Source: Tubiluchus corallicola (Eukaryota; Priapulida; Priapulimorpha; Priapulimorphida; Tubiluchidae). Taken from it: a DNA stretch of 59,000 nucleotides. Below, one piece after another: positions 1-19,700 of the stretch. Location: NCBI GenBank assembly GCA_030141605.1, contig JAQGDQ010000112.1:188501-247500 (forward strand), written 5' to 3'. Within the stretch, counting starts at the first letter, position 1. Each line of letters opens with the position of its first letter. Below the pieces are notes generated by a model, which did no database searches, was not told where the DNA came from, and worked only from the letters and a program-made list of their open reading frames with translations. The position numbers and the translations under genes were made by a program.

Positions 1-1400
1 CAAGCGTATTGCTCTGGGGCACGAATATAAATAAAAATGGGGTAATGTCGAACACTTGCAAGTAATATCGGACAGTTGAAAGGGTAACGTCGAACGTAAT
101 AAAAAACTTTGAGGTTATGGCTTTTAAATTCTTTTAAATTGTTTGTATCACCGACATTGATCAGTTACGACATGAGAGAGAAATGTAGGCAAACACCAAT
201 GCCCTCACAGACATGTTTCCGTATTGTTATGGCAGATTGTACTTAATCATAGCTTCACTGCTGAAGTTTTTTTCTTATGTGCTTTAAGTTTTTACATTTG
301 CAGCATTTTTACCAGCAGCTGCGATAACGGTTTTCTCCCCATATTTCTTTAACGAGTAGAACTATCTTACTTTTACATTTTGGCTCAAATGGCAAAAAAT
401 CAATGTAAGTTTACCTACACAAACAATTAATGGCGAAAAGTCGAACACAAAAATTCAATTGCCTGACATTAGCTTAGGCATTCCAGTAAAATCGGACATT
501 CCTTCAGTGAGCTGAATAAGAAACAAACAAACAAATATGGTGCTTTATAAATTGTGACATGGAAGAAGTTTCAGGGAAAAAGTAAATTACAAAATAAACC
601 ATTTCTGAAGAAGCTGCTATAAATAGTTAATGCGTTAGGTTTGATTATCAGCAAATTAAAATGTTAATACAGTTAAGAATGAACGTACACACTGAGGAAG
701 CTTGTATGTTCAGGATCAGACGGCTGCTAGAAGACGAAGTGCTAGGCAATAGTGAACATGTCAGTCTAAAGCTGTGATGTGGCAGTATTAACAATGAAAG
801 AAAAAACAACGTTCGTGTAATTTTTGGGTTTTAGAAAAACGTAAAGCTCATTAACCTATTTTAGCCTATGTATAAATAAAGAACCTTTACTACAGGGTGG
901 TTCAATAAATCGAATGATGAGTTATTTTCTGGGAAACGAAACCTGGAGTGGAGCCATGATTGTGAGTAATCTCGGATAATGATTTCGAATTTGAGTAACT
1001 TTAATATTAGATTCTGTAGTAAATAAGTGGTACTGAAATTGCACACACATGAACATGGAAAGTTACCACAAACTGTGTAACAAAACTGCGTGGAATCCCT
1101 CAACCTGTAAACTCTCACAATATGTTCAAGGCATTTAAAGAATCACTGAATTGTTGTACTGATCATGTACATTAATGTACGCTTATTCGAGGCTGGGTCA
1201 AAATGTGTTGGTGCCCTAAGCACACCTAGCACCTGGTGCTCCTGTTCTCTGCTTTGCCCCATGACATCACGTGCACGTTTCATGGCTCAAAACATGCAAA
1301 ATGTACAAGTATTGTACAAATTATGCGGCTATTATTAAGATTGTATAACCATTTGTCTGTTATTTTAAGTAACTTTATTGTATATTGATGTATTCATTAG
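1..1400. other. Intron or upstream part of the M1 aminopeptidase gene
   Basis: No exon could be supported here. The first recognisable aminopeptidase exon starts at 1401 after an acceptor ending TTCATTAG and is in phase 0, so the preceding coding exon lies further left or was missed. The first 130 bases hold a loosely repeated motif of the type GTAATGTCGAACA / ATATCGGACA, and similar words recur near 425-505. This suggests an old repeat of unknown class. Confidence 0.5.
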
Positions 1401-8372
<6,972 letters not shown>

Positions 8373-9702
8373 TGCATAATGTCAAGGGTTCTTTTTCTGA
8401 AAGATTTTAAATTTGTGAAATTTATATTTCGCTTCAAATTAATAACGTTTTTGAACAGATATGTATTAGGTAAGACATTGAATGTTTTAGATTTGAATGA
8501 TAATATTATCATTATTATTATTAATCAACCTATAATTCATTATAATAATTACGCTTAAAACTGCAATAAAACTTAGTTATAATATCAAGCATTATTGATG
8601 CTTTCACTAAGAAATAGCTACATAAGAATAGAGTGTTTATTTTTAAAATAAATAACTGACTTTTAACAATTCTAATAGGCAACTATGCAACACTGAGTAA
8701 TAAATAAATTGGAATTTGCAACTATAGCGTCGCCATTCAACTTAATTGATTTTTAACTGACACACATAGTCCCATAGGACAAGGCCTTCGGTTTCAAAGG
8801 GAATTCTTAACTAGCACGAGCCTGCATGTTGGCATTTCTGTCTGATTTTACACCCTAAAAAGTTTCAAACTGAAGAAAGCGTTAAATTGGCTAATTTTAG
8901 CAATTAATTTACAAACTAAATCTCATTGTTCACTTTCAACATCGTATCAGGTTATTCAGATACACGGTACGCTAAGTAATTATTTTCTAAGTCAATTTAT
9001 ACAAGAACTCACAATATTGAAAGAAACTACTTTTATTAACACCTTCAAAACATAAGATGCTAAAACAGAGTCTAGCAGTCACCTGCAGTGTGATAGATGA
9101 TAATTCATATTTATCACCTTTAGTTGTTTGCGTACTCTATCACACTGAAGATGATAACAGGACTTCGCAATCGAAACGTTTGTATCACGTTTTTAGAATT
9201 TTATATTTTAAAGTTTCAAAAAAACTTCTTTCAATAATGGCTTTTTAGTTTGATCCTGTGTACCGCTCTTGCAAGCTGGACTGTTTGTCTCCGTCAAAAC
9301 ATAAATTCAACATATAAATGCTCATGTTTGACTCATAAGAATGAGGTAAGGAAAATGAAGTTTTGATAACGTGAGAACATGATGACGTCATGTTGGGCTC
9401 GTAGGCTCATACGGCAGTCAGATTCATGATGTCAGACTGAGCTCATAACCTGCTCACGTATATTTCCTCATAGAAACGTCACAGTTGAGGTCACTGTGAC
9501 CTCATAAGCAGCGTGGCAAATTAGTGAGTTTTCAAAGAAGCATGAACAAGATATTGCGACAGCTCAATAGCATAGTACATTATTTACAAGTTTGAAAAAA
9601 ATCATCTGGTAATGCTTGATTTTATACTAGTATACTATACTGTTTTCCTAGATTACTATAGTTACAGTTTTTATAACCAGTAATCAATAAATACGAATTA
9701 TA
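8373..9702. other. 3' UTR and intergenic DNA
   Basis: AT-rich sequence downstream of the aminopeptidase stop, with no supportable coding region. At 9143-9181 there is a second hammerhead-like arrangement, CTGAAGA ... TCGAAACGTT, with U-to-A at the fourth core base. It is weaker than the one at 4647. Confidence 0.6.
8565..8570 (+). promoter_or_regulatory. Candidate poly(A) signal of the aminopeptidase gene
   Basis: AATAAA lies 193 bases after the stop codon at 8372. Another AATAAA-like site occurs near 8647. The actual cleavage site is unknown. Confidence 0.45.
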
Positions 9703-9960
9703 ATGATTCACAATAAGGCAATGCAACGGAATATTATCTATTACCGGGTAATCCTATCAACATTCATAGTAAGAAACCGCCATCTACGATTTGAGACTGG
9801 CAGGTGGAACAGGGCCAGACGGGAAAACAGAATATGTCAATTTTGCGACTTGAATGCTATTCAAACTCTTAATCATACCGTGCTAGAATGTACCGAAGCT
9901 AAAGGTAATGACCGTGTTCAAGATATCAATTCTTTTATCACACAACTTTTATCACTATAA
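9703..9960 (+). mobile_element. Reverse-transcriptase C-terminal tail, LINE-like relic
   Basis: An 85-codon frame contains RHLRFETGRW, then ENRICQFCDLN and LNHTVLECTEA. This is the zinc-knuckle-like tail (RICxxC ... H ... C) that follows the reverse transcriptase of many invertebrate non-LTR elements. Nothing upstream reads as the polymerase, so only the 3' end is present, as expected of 5'-truncated insertions. The family was judged from motifs only. Confidence 0.7.
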
Positions 9961-12559
9961 ATAAAGCCAATATTCGTACAAACTTGATAAATTTTGCGGA
10001 AATAAATAATTAATCCTCAACGTCTGTAAATATTCATGGATGATGTAATTAGTATCGCGCTAAAATTATATTTCATGTAACGGTGCGTGTTGCTCGTCAT
10101 TGACCTAATTGTTTTATATATTGTGTCTTTGCTAAATTAGAAGGTTCTAGAAACAGATGAATTTGTCAATAAACTGTACATATTATCATAAGCATTATAA
10201 TCATTATAAAAAATGTAACTACATTGTATTTTTAGTTTCTTGCAAATAAACATTCCTCCTTAAATATGTAGAGAAAGCAAAGTCGACGTTTCACAATAAA
10301 CTTCTAAAATACAAATAATTCTTGAAATAGAAATAAATGTAACCGTTCTTGAGAACGGGATTTACTGCCGACTGCTTTTAACTATTGAACTGTAGTTCGA
10401 ACTTGTTTCTAAATTTTGGCAAATTTCTTTGGCTTAGATGCCTTGATAATGAACAGTATTGCTTGAAACCTGTCGGCAATGAATTCCATTTTCAATAAAT
10501 TCTAGAAATATTCAACTTTGCTATTACATTGAAAACTAATACAGTTACTGCAAAATTATAACAATACCAACAACAATAACCCAATCATGTACAGCTTGCT
10601 GAAAACGTTAATTAAAAAAAATAAACTACAGTTAATTAAAAAAAATCTAGGGGATTTAATACTGTATCATCACTCATATGCTGTGATATGAGGTGAAAAA
10701 TATATAAATCAGATACATGAATATAATTTCTGGCTTCATCAAACCTACATCGCCGTACAATAATAGCAAGTTAAAACAGCCAATGAACATACAAAACAAA
10801 GAGAATGAAATTGACAAATATTCACTAATTGAACAACAGTAGGATAAACTACAGTGTTAACTAAAATTCCGATCAATATAAAAGGAATACTACAGAAAAA
10901 CCATGTATAGAACTTGCTGGTGGGTTCAAAGTGAAGTCTATAATGTAGCAAAGACAACTGAAACTTTCCTCACCCCAGTACAGGAAACTGAAGCTTAAGT
11001 TGAAAAGTAACTTTAGCAAAACCAAGACGTAGATAAGGCAAGACCAACTCAAATTGAAATACATTAACTATTGTGTCCAAGGGAAGTCTATTTCACTTCA
11101 ACATTGCAAACCATAAAGCTCAACTATACATGATATGCTTAACAAAGTCTAAAACATAAATAATAAAATCATTGTAAAAGTTTTATAGTTATTAAATAAC
11201 TAAATTATAAACTTAGCATCAAAGCTAAATAGATACATATATAAAATTTGCTAAAATTACACAAAACAAGTTCTAAATCAAACACACTTTACTATATTAC
11301 TGGTTTTAATTTTTTTCATCCACACATTAACAATTTTCAGAGACTTTAGTGTTCAAGGAAATGTGTAATTTAGTTTAAAACATGAAGCAAAAAACATTTT
11401 CTTCGTGAATTTATTATACAATACTTACACGTAATTAACAAACATCCTATGTTTAGTATAGTCAGTTTAGATAATTGGTGAATGACTAACTTTCTGACTT
11501 CATTACTGTGAATATACACAAACTTAACTATTAAATTATAAAACAACAAACATCTACACCAGCAGTGAATCAAAACTAATGATTAATTTTGTATTCTGAC
11601 GTATCGATGACAAAACTTTTATCATTGTCAAAGGTGTAAAATATGTAGGCAAAATCAAACTTTTAACAATTAAGCATATTTAGTTGATTTACAAGAATCG
11701 TTTTTACAAATTAGCAAAAATTGTTACCATGTGCAACTAAACAATAGCTCAAACAGCAAAAGAGTGCAATTCAACATTTTTCATTTTACGTAAAATCTAT
11801 GATTTTAATCGATCCAGCAAGTTAATTTTTAAATTGTTATTAAATTACAATTGTTTAATTGTTACAAATTTATTTCTGTCTGCACATTTTGACCACTTGG
11901 AGAATACTGAATGTTGCACCATTGGCACTCCAGAAAACAAGATAAATTAGTTATTATGTCATTGCTATCATAGCGATTGCTTGTTTACTCATAATTAAAG
12001 GAAAACAAGATAATTTTTCATATCAAATCCCCAGGGCGTATTTAACCAATAGGCTAATTAGACTATAGCCTAGGGTACCAAAGTTTAAGGAGTCACATTT
12101 TAGAAAAAAATTTATTCTCCATGAAAAATGTGTTTCGTATTCATGTAAAGGGAATATTTTATAACACACCACAAGCAGTTACTGAGTACAGTGAAAATAT
12201 ATACATATATATATAAGTGCCACATAACAAACAGGTACAAGGTATTACTCAACAAGCAGTTGCGCAGCCTGCTTAAACATAAGCGCAATGCAAATACATG
12301 AAGTCAATAATGACCACGTAGAAACTTGGTTAATAGTGTTTCTAATACACCACAAATAATAGTTTAAGCTGTTCATTACATAAACAACCATAAATTCACA
12401 ATACAGATGGGACAAAACTATCAGTCTAGGGCATCGTAAAGTATTGATATGCCTCTGCACATCCCATTTCGAAATACGGTAAAAAGTACACATTTTAACA
12501 TATATAATTATGCCACAACGTTTCTGATAATAAAAGGCTAAAAATTAAATTAATATCAG
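9961..12559. other. Intergenic, no gene seen
   Basis: About 2.6 kb of AT-rich DNA. The frames of 60-80 codons on the minus strand (for example 10745-11064 and 12245-12493) lack domain motifs, splice context or codon bias and are taken as chance. Confidence 0.6.
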
Positions 12560-13035
12560 GCGAGCCCAACTAGTGGTGAGGTCACAAGTGAACATATTAT
12601 AGTGATGACAGCGCAAAATCTCCACGAGTGTGTTGCATGTGTTGCAAAAGCGAAAACTGACAAACAGTGACACTGTACAACATTCAGTGTGATATAGACA
12701 AACAAAGCGAATTTAAAATTTCAAGTTTAAGCTGTGCTCATGCCTGAACTCTCAAACATGTGTGTAAAATGTCACAACTGAACATCTCAAGATTGAGAGG
12801 TACAGCACCTATTTTTGTGCAATGCATTTCCGAAAAGCAGGCTCTAGTGCCCATCAAACTAATGAATAGCGAAATGCATGTTACAGAGAAGAATTAGCCA
12901 AGCGAATAAAAAAATATGTTTCTGTGGTGATAATGGAAAAAATAGTATGTTCACTTTCAATATTTTACTGAGTAGATTATTTTGAGCTATAGTTTAAGAC
13001 TGGGTCCGGTTTTCATTTAAAGTCAGATTCACTCA
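12560..13035 (+). mobile_element. Copy of a pogo/Tigger-like non-autonomous element
   Basis: Aligns by eye along most of its length with 17310-17790 in the same orientation. Shared blocks include an ACTAGTG..G start, GTACAACATTNAGTG, a GAGAGGTANAGCACCT block, TAGCGAAATGCATGTTA and TTTTGAGCTATAG. The complementary strand of 55845-56115 carries the same blocks. Terminal repeats are not clear in this copy, so it looks truncated. Confidence 0.65.
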
Positions 13036-13207
13036 TCATAAGTCTATAACCTATTTAATCGTAATGAATTCCAACAATGTGCAAAACTCACATTAATGTG
13101 TGACTACATGATATTTAAAGATATTATATAAATTAACATTGCAGAGAGATGTCATTTCATTGCTGTATTATAACTTAAAGTAATACTTACAATATTGAGC
13201 ACATATC

Positions 13208-13671
13208 CATTGGCAAAGCTAGAGCTTGAGGTGCCCGGAGTGACACTTGAGTCCCCCCCCCTTCCCTTACCAAGATGAAAAATAACAACGTTCCAACATC
13301 CTTGTGCAGGAAGATTTTAGATTTGTAAAATTTGGCAGCTTTGCCTCACAGTTGCGATAAACTGTAGAGATAAATTGATAAAATAAGAAAGTGCTACTTT
13401 GTAAAGAAGTAAATTTTCAGTGCATGCTTTACAAGTCATTCAAGAGGTTTTTTCAAATGCTAACACAGGAAAACACAAGATTATTAATGTATTTTACCGT
13501 GAATTCAAAATGTGTACTGTGCAGACAACATAGGAAGGTATGTGTTTTGACTTATACAATTCTGGACAGAATCAACCTTTTCAAGGCTGGATCAAAGTCG
13601 TGTGTTCTGAGAAGTGCCTCCCAGAAAGCACTGCCCCCTAAGCTCCCTCCCCCGCACTAGTTACACCACTG
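13208..13671. mobile_element. hAT-like non-autonomous element in the 3' flank of the four-repeat gene
   Basis: The left end begins CATTGGCAAAGCTAGAG. The right end, read on the minus strand, begins CAGTGGTGTAACTAGTG. These are degenerate forms of the CAGTGGCGTAACTAG termini common in hAT elements, and each is followed by a run of C or G. The eight bases outside each end, CACATATC (13200-13207) and CACAGAAC (13672-13679), match at six of eight positions, which fits a decayed 8-bp target duplication. There is no transposase inside. Confidence 0.6.
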
Positions 13672-13713
13672 CACAGAACTCATCTTCTTTGACCCCTGCC
13701 GCTTCATTTCACT

Positions 13714-16700
13714 CTACAGAATGCAGCAATCATCTGATTCATTCCTGTGGGGTGGAGGAGCAGGAATGGGTGGTTCACGGTATTCACCGTTGATGTACAC
13801 CCATATAATTTTTTCCCACCGTTCAGCTTTGTCTCCACAATTCCAGGTAACCATGGCTTCGTAACCCTGGTATCTCTCTGCAGAGTGTCCAACACGCGTG
13901 GAAACCGTCTCCACGCACATTACGTCCATATCTAAGCAATCAAATAAAACTGTATCAGAGCAGGTGACTGTCTGTCAGTTTGTTCATCAACAAAAGCAGT
14001 TGTTTCGCATTCAAAATTGAGCTTCTACTCAAAATCAAGTCTTTAAGGAATTTCGGGTAAATTGTACCTCATTATTTTAACAATAGCAATTCTGCAAAGG
14101 TTTGGGACTTTGGCGTAGACCCTTGCAAATAGCCTACAAGAGAAATATTAGTCTACACAGCAGAATATTAGTCAACAGTATGATCAAAACAGTTCACACA
14201 CTACTGAAGATAGTGTAACAAGAATAGAGTGACTGAACTCTTTGACTCATTTTTGTAATTCCGCATACTTGACCGGAAAACAGCAAAAGCCACCTTTTAC
14301 CTGCAATCTCATATATAGTCCAACTGCCTGGACTATTTCAGTGATTAGTTTTTGCTAATACATGGAATGCTGGACCAAGTTACTTAATTTGAATTTAAGG
14401 ACTTAAAGGAAAGGACAAGTCATCTGGCATGTTGCATTTATTTTAGTCTTACCACTCAAACTTAGAAAAACATAACTAAGAAAATATAGCAAAAAACTAT
14501 CTGCAAAGCGTAAAGTTAATTATACTACCGTTGTATAGACATCTTTAGGTATGATGGTAGCTGCCATTGACTTAAAAATTATAACAAAATGGTGGACTTC
14601 ATGACTTTAGGTAAGTGCATTCCGGTTTCCCTAGGTACGAGCTGCTTAAACAAATTCCAACTTCTGCAGCTTAACTGATGTTAATGCAAAATATCATAAA
14701 ATTAACTAGCCATTTTTTTGTAAAAACTTATTGTACTTTTAATGGAAAGTGACAGTACCCTGCTTAACGTCATTGGTGGAAGAATGGACGCTCAAAATGG
14801 GAGCTCCGAAGCACAAAATGGTCGCAACTTTAAAGCGATTTTACTAATTACATGAAGCGCTGATTGCACTTTTATCACTTTTGCAAATATTGAAATGAGA
14901 TGAGCCTAACTTCTCAAAAGGCTTGACTTTTCCTTTAATAAATGAGCAGTTTATTACAGCACATACCAGTGACACCACACTTGATATCAACTGTCTTTTT
15001 TCAAATTTTTCAAGCTCATTTGGACAAGAAGCACACATTAGAAGGAACAATCCATTACCAGATATAAAAGAAATGCAATCAAAGTAAAACCTGAAACTTA
15101 CACAAAATGTGGCAAAATTCAACATAATATTATGTGTGTGTTTGCACAGCAAAATCGTCCATAAGTCGGCAATTAAGCTTTTCTAGATATTCAAATAGCC
15201 TGAATATCCATTTCATGAGGATCATTTTGGTACCAAGCTCATCGCTCTATGTTATTTCTAAGCTAAGATAATCAACGTTGAAGCTGAGGTGCACGGTATA
15301 CACTGAAAAACACAACCATGAGAAAATAGCTGTCAAAGTTAGCCATCGTTTTTTGTCGCATTTCTGCAAAACACTTAGTAACCGCAAAAATGTTGACTGC
15401 TATGGACTTTGCAAGAACAGATTGGAGTTATGCCTAAATACAGTAGATGGCTCTTCCTGACAAAGATCTTGGCATGGCAACAGAAAAAACTGAAAGCAAA
15501 ATCAATGCTTCCACGAGCTACTATCAGAGTTTGAAAATATAAGTTTGTTGCAAATGCAGTACTAGTTTCTAGCATGAAAAATGGGTACAGGGTTATAAAA
15601 TTAGATTTTTAGTATTTTTCGAACATTTACTTGACAATTTGATGTTAGACTACAAAATGCAATATATTTAGCATTTGCTTTCATAAAAAATTGACATTTG
15701 ACCAAATTTTTGGTACATTCTACTTTGAAGCATAATGACGTAGTTTTAACCAAGCCGACTTATGGACAGTTTTGGTTTGCAAGCACACTTATCATCCGCT
15801 GTCCTCTATCCAGTAATACAATAATACGTATAAAAATCAGCAAGAATTACCTGCAGCTTTAGTCCACTGGTAAACCCTCTGATTCATGGATCTGGATGAC
15901 TCGTAATCATCTTGCACGATCGGATAGAACGCTTTAGACGTGATACAATTCACGTTCAAGGAAGCCATCGAGTCAAGTTGACGATAGTAATAGACTCTCA
16001 GTACTTTACAATACTGTGTCTTTGATTCACCGTGTTCAGTGAACGCCGCTCTCATCGTATCAGCAAAACCTTAAAAATGTTTTTAAATCTGTAGCGGGCG
16101 AGTCAATTTTCATTAATCAAGCAATGCAACTATTTGACATACTATAAACTAGAAAAAGTGTGCCATCTAACTTAGCGAAATGGGCTTCTAAACCATGTAT
16201 GTGAAGTGAGTTTTGCTGCGAATTGCACAGGTTAGAGGCTAGAAACGAATAATTTACTAGCACCATAGCATTAACGGGGAGGGGGGGGGGGTAATTGTAC
16301 GCGTAGTAGCCTATATCATAAAAACCCAATTGCCAGTTTTATAAACTCAACGTCTACAATCAAACCAGCCCAACACGGTTCTGCAAGAAGGCAAAAGTGA
16401 CTTGAACACTGACATTCGTGGCAAAGTTGGCAAACATTTTTGGCACGCACTAAGTATGTAATATGCAACACATTTCCATGCGGCATTATTATGAGAAACA
16501 TTGAGTATTTTCAGTTCTAATGAAATGTAAATCACTAGATACTTGAAAGAGTCAGCCTCTGGAAATCAACATGTTTATCGAGTGTACACAATTGTTTCGA
16601 ACGTCGTTGTCAATGTCAATACTATAAATCAAGTCAAAAATGGAATAATTGGTACACTGATGATACTAAAATACTAAGGCACACAAAATGTATCATTACA

Positions 16701-19700
16701 AATCGAAAGAGTAGAACTTTAAATTGTCAAAACAAACGTGAATATAACTAGAAGAAATAGTGTCATCAATGTACTAATTATTCCATTTTTGACTTCATTT
16801 ATAGCATCGACATTGACTGTTACAGTAGAAATAATCGTCAACCCTCAATAAACATATTAGATCCCTACAATACCACAACTAACAGGGTGATTTTTGCCAA
16901 TACTCTTAATGGCCTCATTGATGTAAACATCCCCCAGTTTTTTTTATGATAAATAACATTGTAGTCATTCTAAGCATAAATTTAAGTTAATTAAAAATGA
17001 ATATAGTAGCATTAATATTGGAAAGTACCTTTCCTCTACTCGTATTATTGATTCATGGAATGCACTACCAGCAAATGTTGTTGAGTGTACCAGTTTAGTT
17101 TCATTTAAATGTAACATTTCAGACAGCACTCTTGCTTCTCATATACTAGTACAGTAAGTCCTTGCTTAAAGATGCCTCATTTAACAACGTTTCATTTTAA
17201 CGACGCCGATCTTTCGACACCTTTTCTTCACTTAACGACGCGTGTTTCATTTTAATGATGATTTTTTTGGCATTCAAGCACCAAAACTTTGTTTACTACA
17301 CTTACAGTTTGATGACTAGTGATGTCATCACATTTGAACATAATTTTCAACAGCACAAACATTCCACGAGCGGGTTACACATGTTTGTGAAAGCAAAACC
17401 TAAAGTACGGTACTACTGTACAACATTAAGTGCGATGTACAAAAATTAACCAAATTTTAAGATTAAAATTCAAATTTCAAATTTACCACTGTGCTCACGA
17501 TTGTATTGCATCACAAATGAACAGCTCTGAACTGAGAGGTAGAGCACCTGTTTTTCATGCAAAGAATTTCTGAAATGCAGCAGCTACCACCCATCTAACT
17601 AATAAATAGCGAAATGCATGTTAACAGCATATAACGTAGCCGCGAGAACATGAAATTACTTTTGTGTGGTAATAATTCTTTCGTGTAAGACATTCTTTAA
17701 AAAAGGGTACATTCTCTTTCTAGATAAGATTGTTTTGAGCTATAGCTTAAATTCGGTTTTCCTTTAATGTCGCATTTTGCTGAAATGCATTAGCATTGTT
17801 ATAGTGAGGACTCAATATACTTAGTTTTCAGTTGGCAGAAAGATAATTTTTTCTTTGCCTGTTTATTCATACAAGAAATTAGAGTAAATCAATTTCAAGA
17901 CCTTCGGCAATGTACTCAAATGTCAACTTACCATCTTTCAGTTTTATTGGAACTGTTTGAATGTTTGTTATTTGATAACGCTGAGACGAAGCACTGGGCA
18001 GCCATTGATTGACTTGACGGGCTAAAGCCTGTAAACAATATTAGTAAGTAAATAATAAGACAAATGATTTAAATAAACTGCACATAAGAGATTACCAGAC
18101 TACCGCTAAATGCAGGATAAAAAATGGACACTATGTTACTATGCAGCTAGGCAGAAAAAACGGTGGTGTCCTAATTGATGCCTATGTTTACATAGATAAA
18201 TAATAATAATAATAATAACAATAATAATAATAGTGATTATGATAATGATGATGATGACGTTAATGATAACTAAATCGAGACCTTTCATTTGATATATAGA
18301 TCGCCGAAAATGGTGCAGTCGTTGGAGCTGTAGCCCTGAATCTCATATGTGTGTGTGTGTGTGTGTGCGTGTGCGTGTACGGGTGTGTGCGTGCGTGCGT
18401 GTGTATTATACACAAATATATTCATATCCCGAAATTAATTATATGATAATAATAATTATAATAATAATAATAACAAAATTTATTAAACATTTGTAATGCA
18501 TTAACATCGAAATGGACAAATGCATTTTACATACCTAAAACTTACACATAAAAAGAACAAGCACAATTGACTATTAAACACAAAGCTAAAATTGTACTAC
18601 ATGTATATAAAAATTACCAGAAATCAACTCAAAAACCAGTACTTTAAGCCTATATTAATTTTTTTAATTAATTAAGAAAGGGTCCTTTATAGAATTAAAT
18701 TTTAAGAAAAGATTTAAACTTTTCAAAATCCATCATTTTCCATGCATAAATTAGTAAATCATTCCATAATTTTGGTGCTAGTACTCTAAAGCTATGAGAT
18801 CCCCATGTGGCTAGATTATAACGCAGTACAATAAGTGTCGATGACCTAATTAATCTAAGGCTACATTTAAGCACGTATGGCTTCAGAAAGTCAGATATAT
18901 AGGAGGGTGCTAAACCATTCAGAACTTTGAATGTTAAGAAGAGAATTTTGTATTTTATTCTGAAAGAAACATCACTATATTTTTGAAAAAGATCGTAGTG
19001 CACAAAGCACCGATTAAGCAAAAATGTCACATTTTTTGTGAATAAGCTCAACATAATGAATTTCTGAATGGAATTATAAAACACTATAGTCATTCAATGT
19101 AACTAAATACACACAAAAACAAACATACACTAAACACAAAAATAGAAATGGCTGAAAACAACTTAAGACACAAATAAATAGGACTTGCCTGTGTGTGGGT
19201 TTCTGAAGAACCTATGTTTGGGATGAAATCTTTAAGACCTAAAACAAAAATGTTGGTTCTAAAATCAATGAAGACACATGTAGAGTAACAAAAGTTAAAA
19301 TATATTGCTAAGTACATCACGCATAATATTAAAATTATTATTAATTATGTTACGAACCCACAGTTAAATCTGAAACCAAACTTGATAAGCTGCAAATGTA
19401 AAAAAGTTGCAACGAAGCTCGGGTTTGAACCAGGGACCTCTAGGAAGGCACAGCCCATCTCAAGCAATATGCTTGACGGTAAGAGTGAAGTTTAGACTGC
19501 TGGTGAACGCGATTGCTGATAGCTGGTGAACGTGATAGTTTAGCAATCATGGCATATGCATTGTAAGCAGAGGGTCCCGGGTTCAAATGCAGGGGTTTTC
19601 TATTTTTTTTCAAATTTCCTACTCTTAAATTTTGGTTTCAAATTTAATTATTTGTCACTTTGTACCATTATTATTCTTATGACAGGCCACAGTCTGTAAA

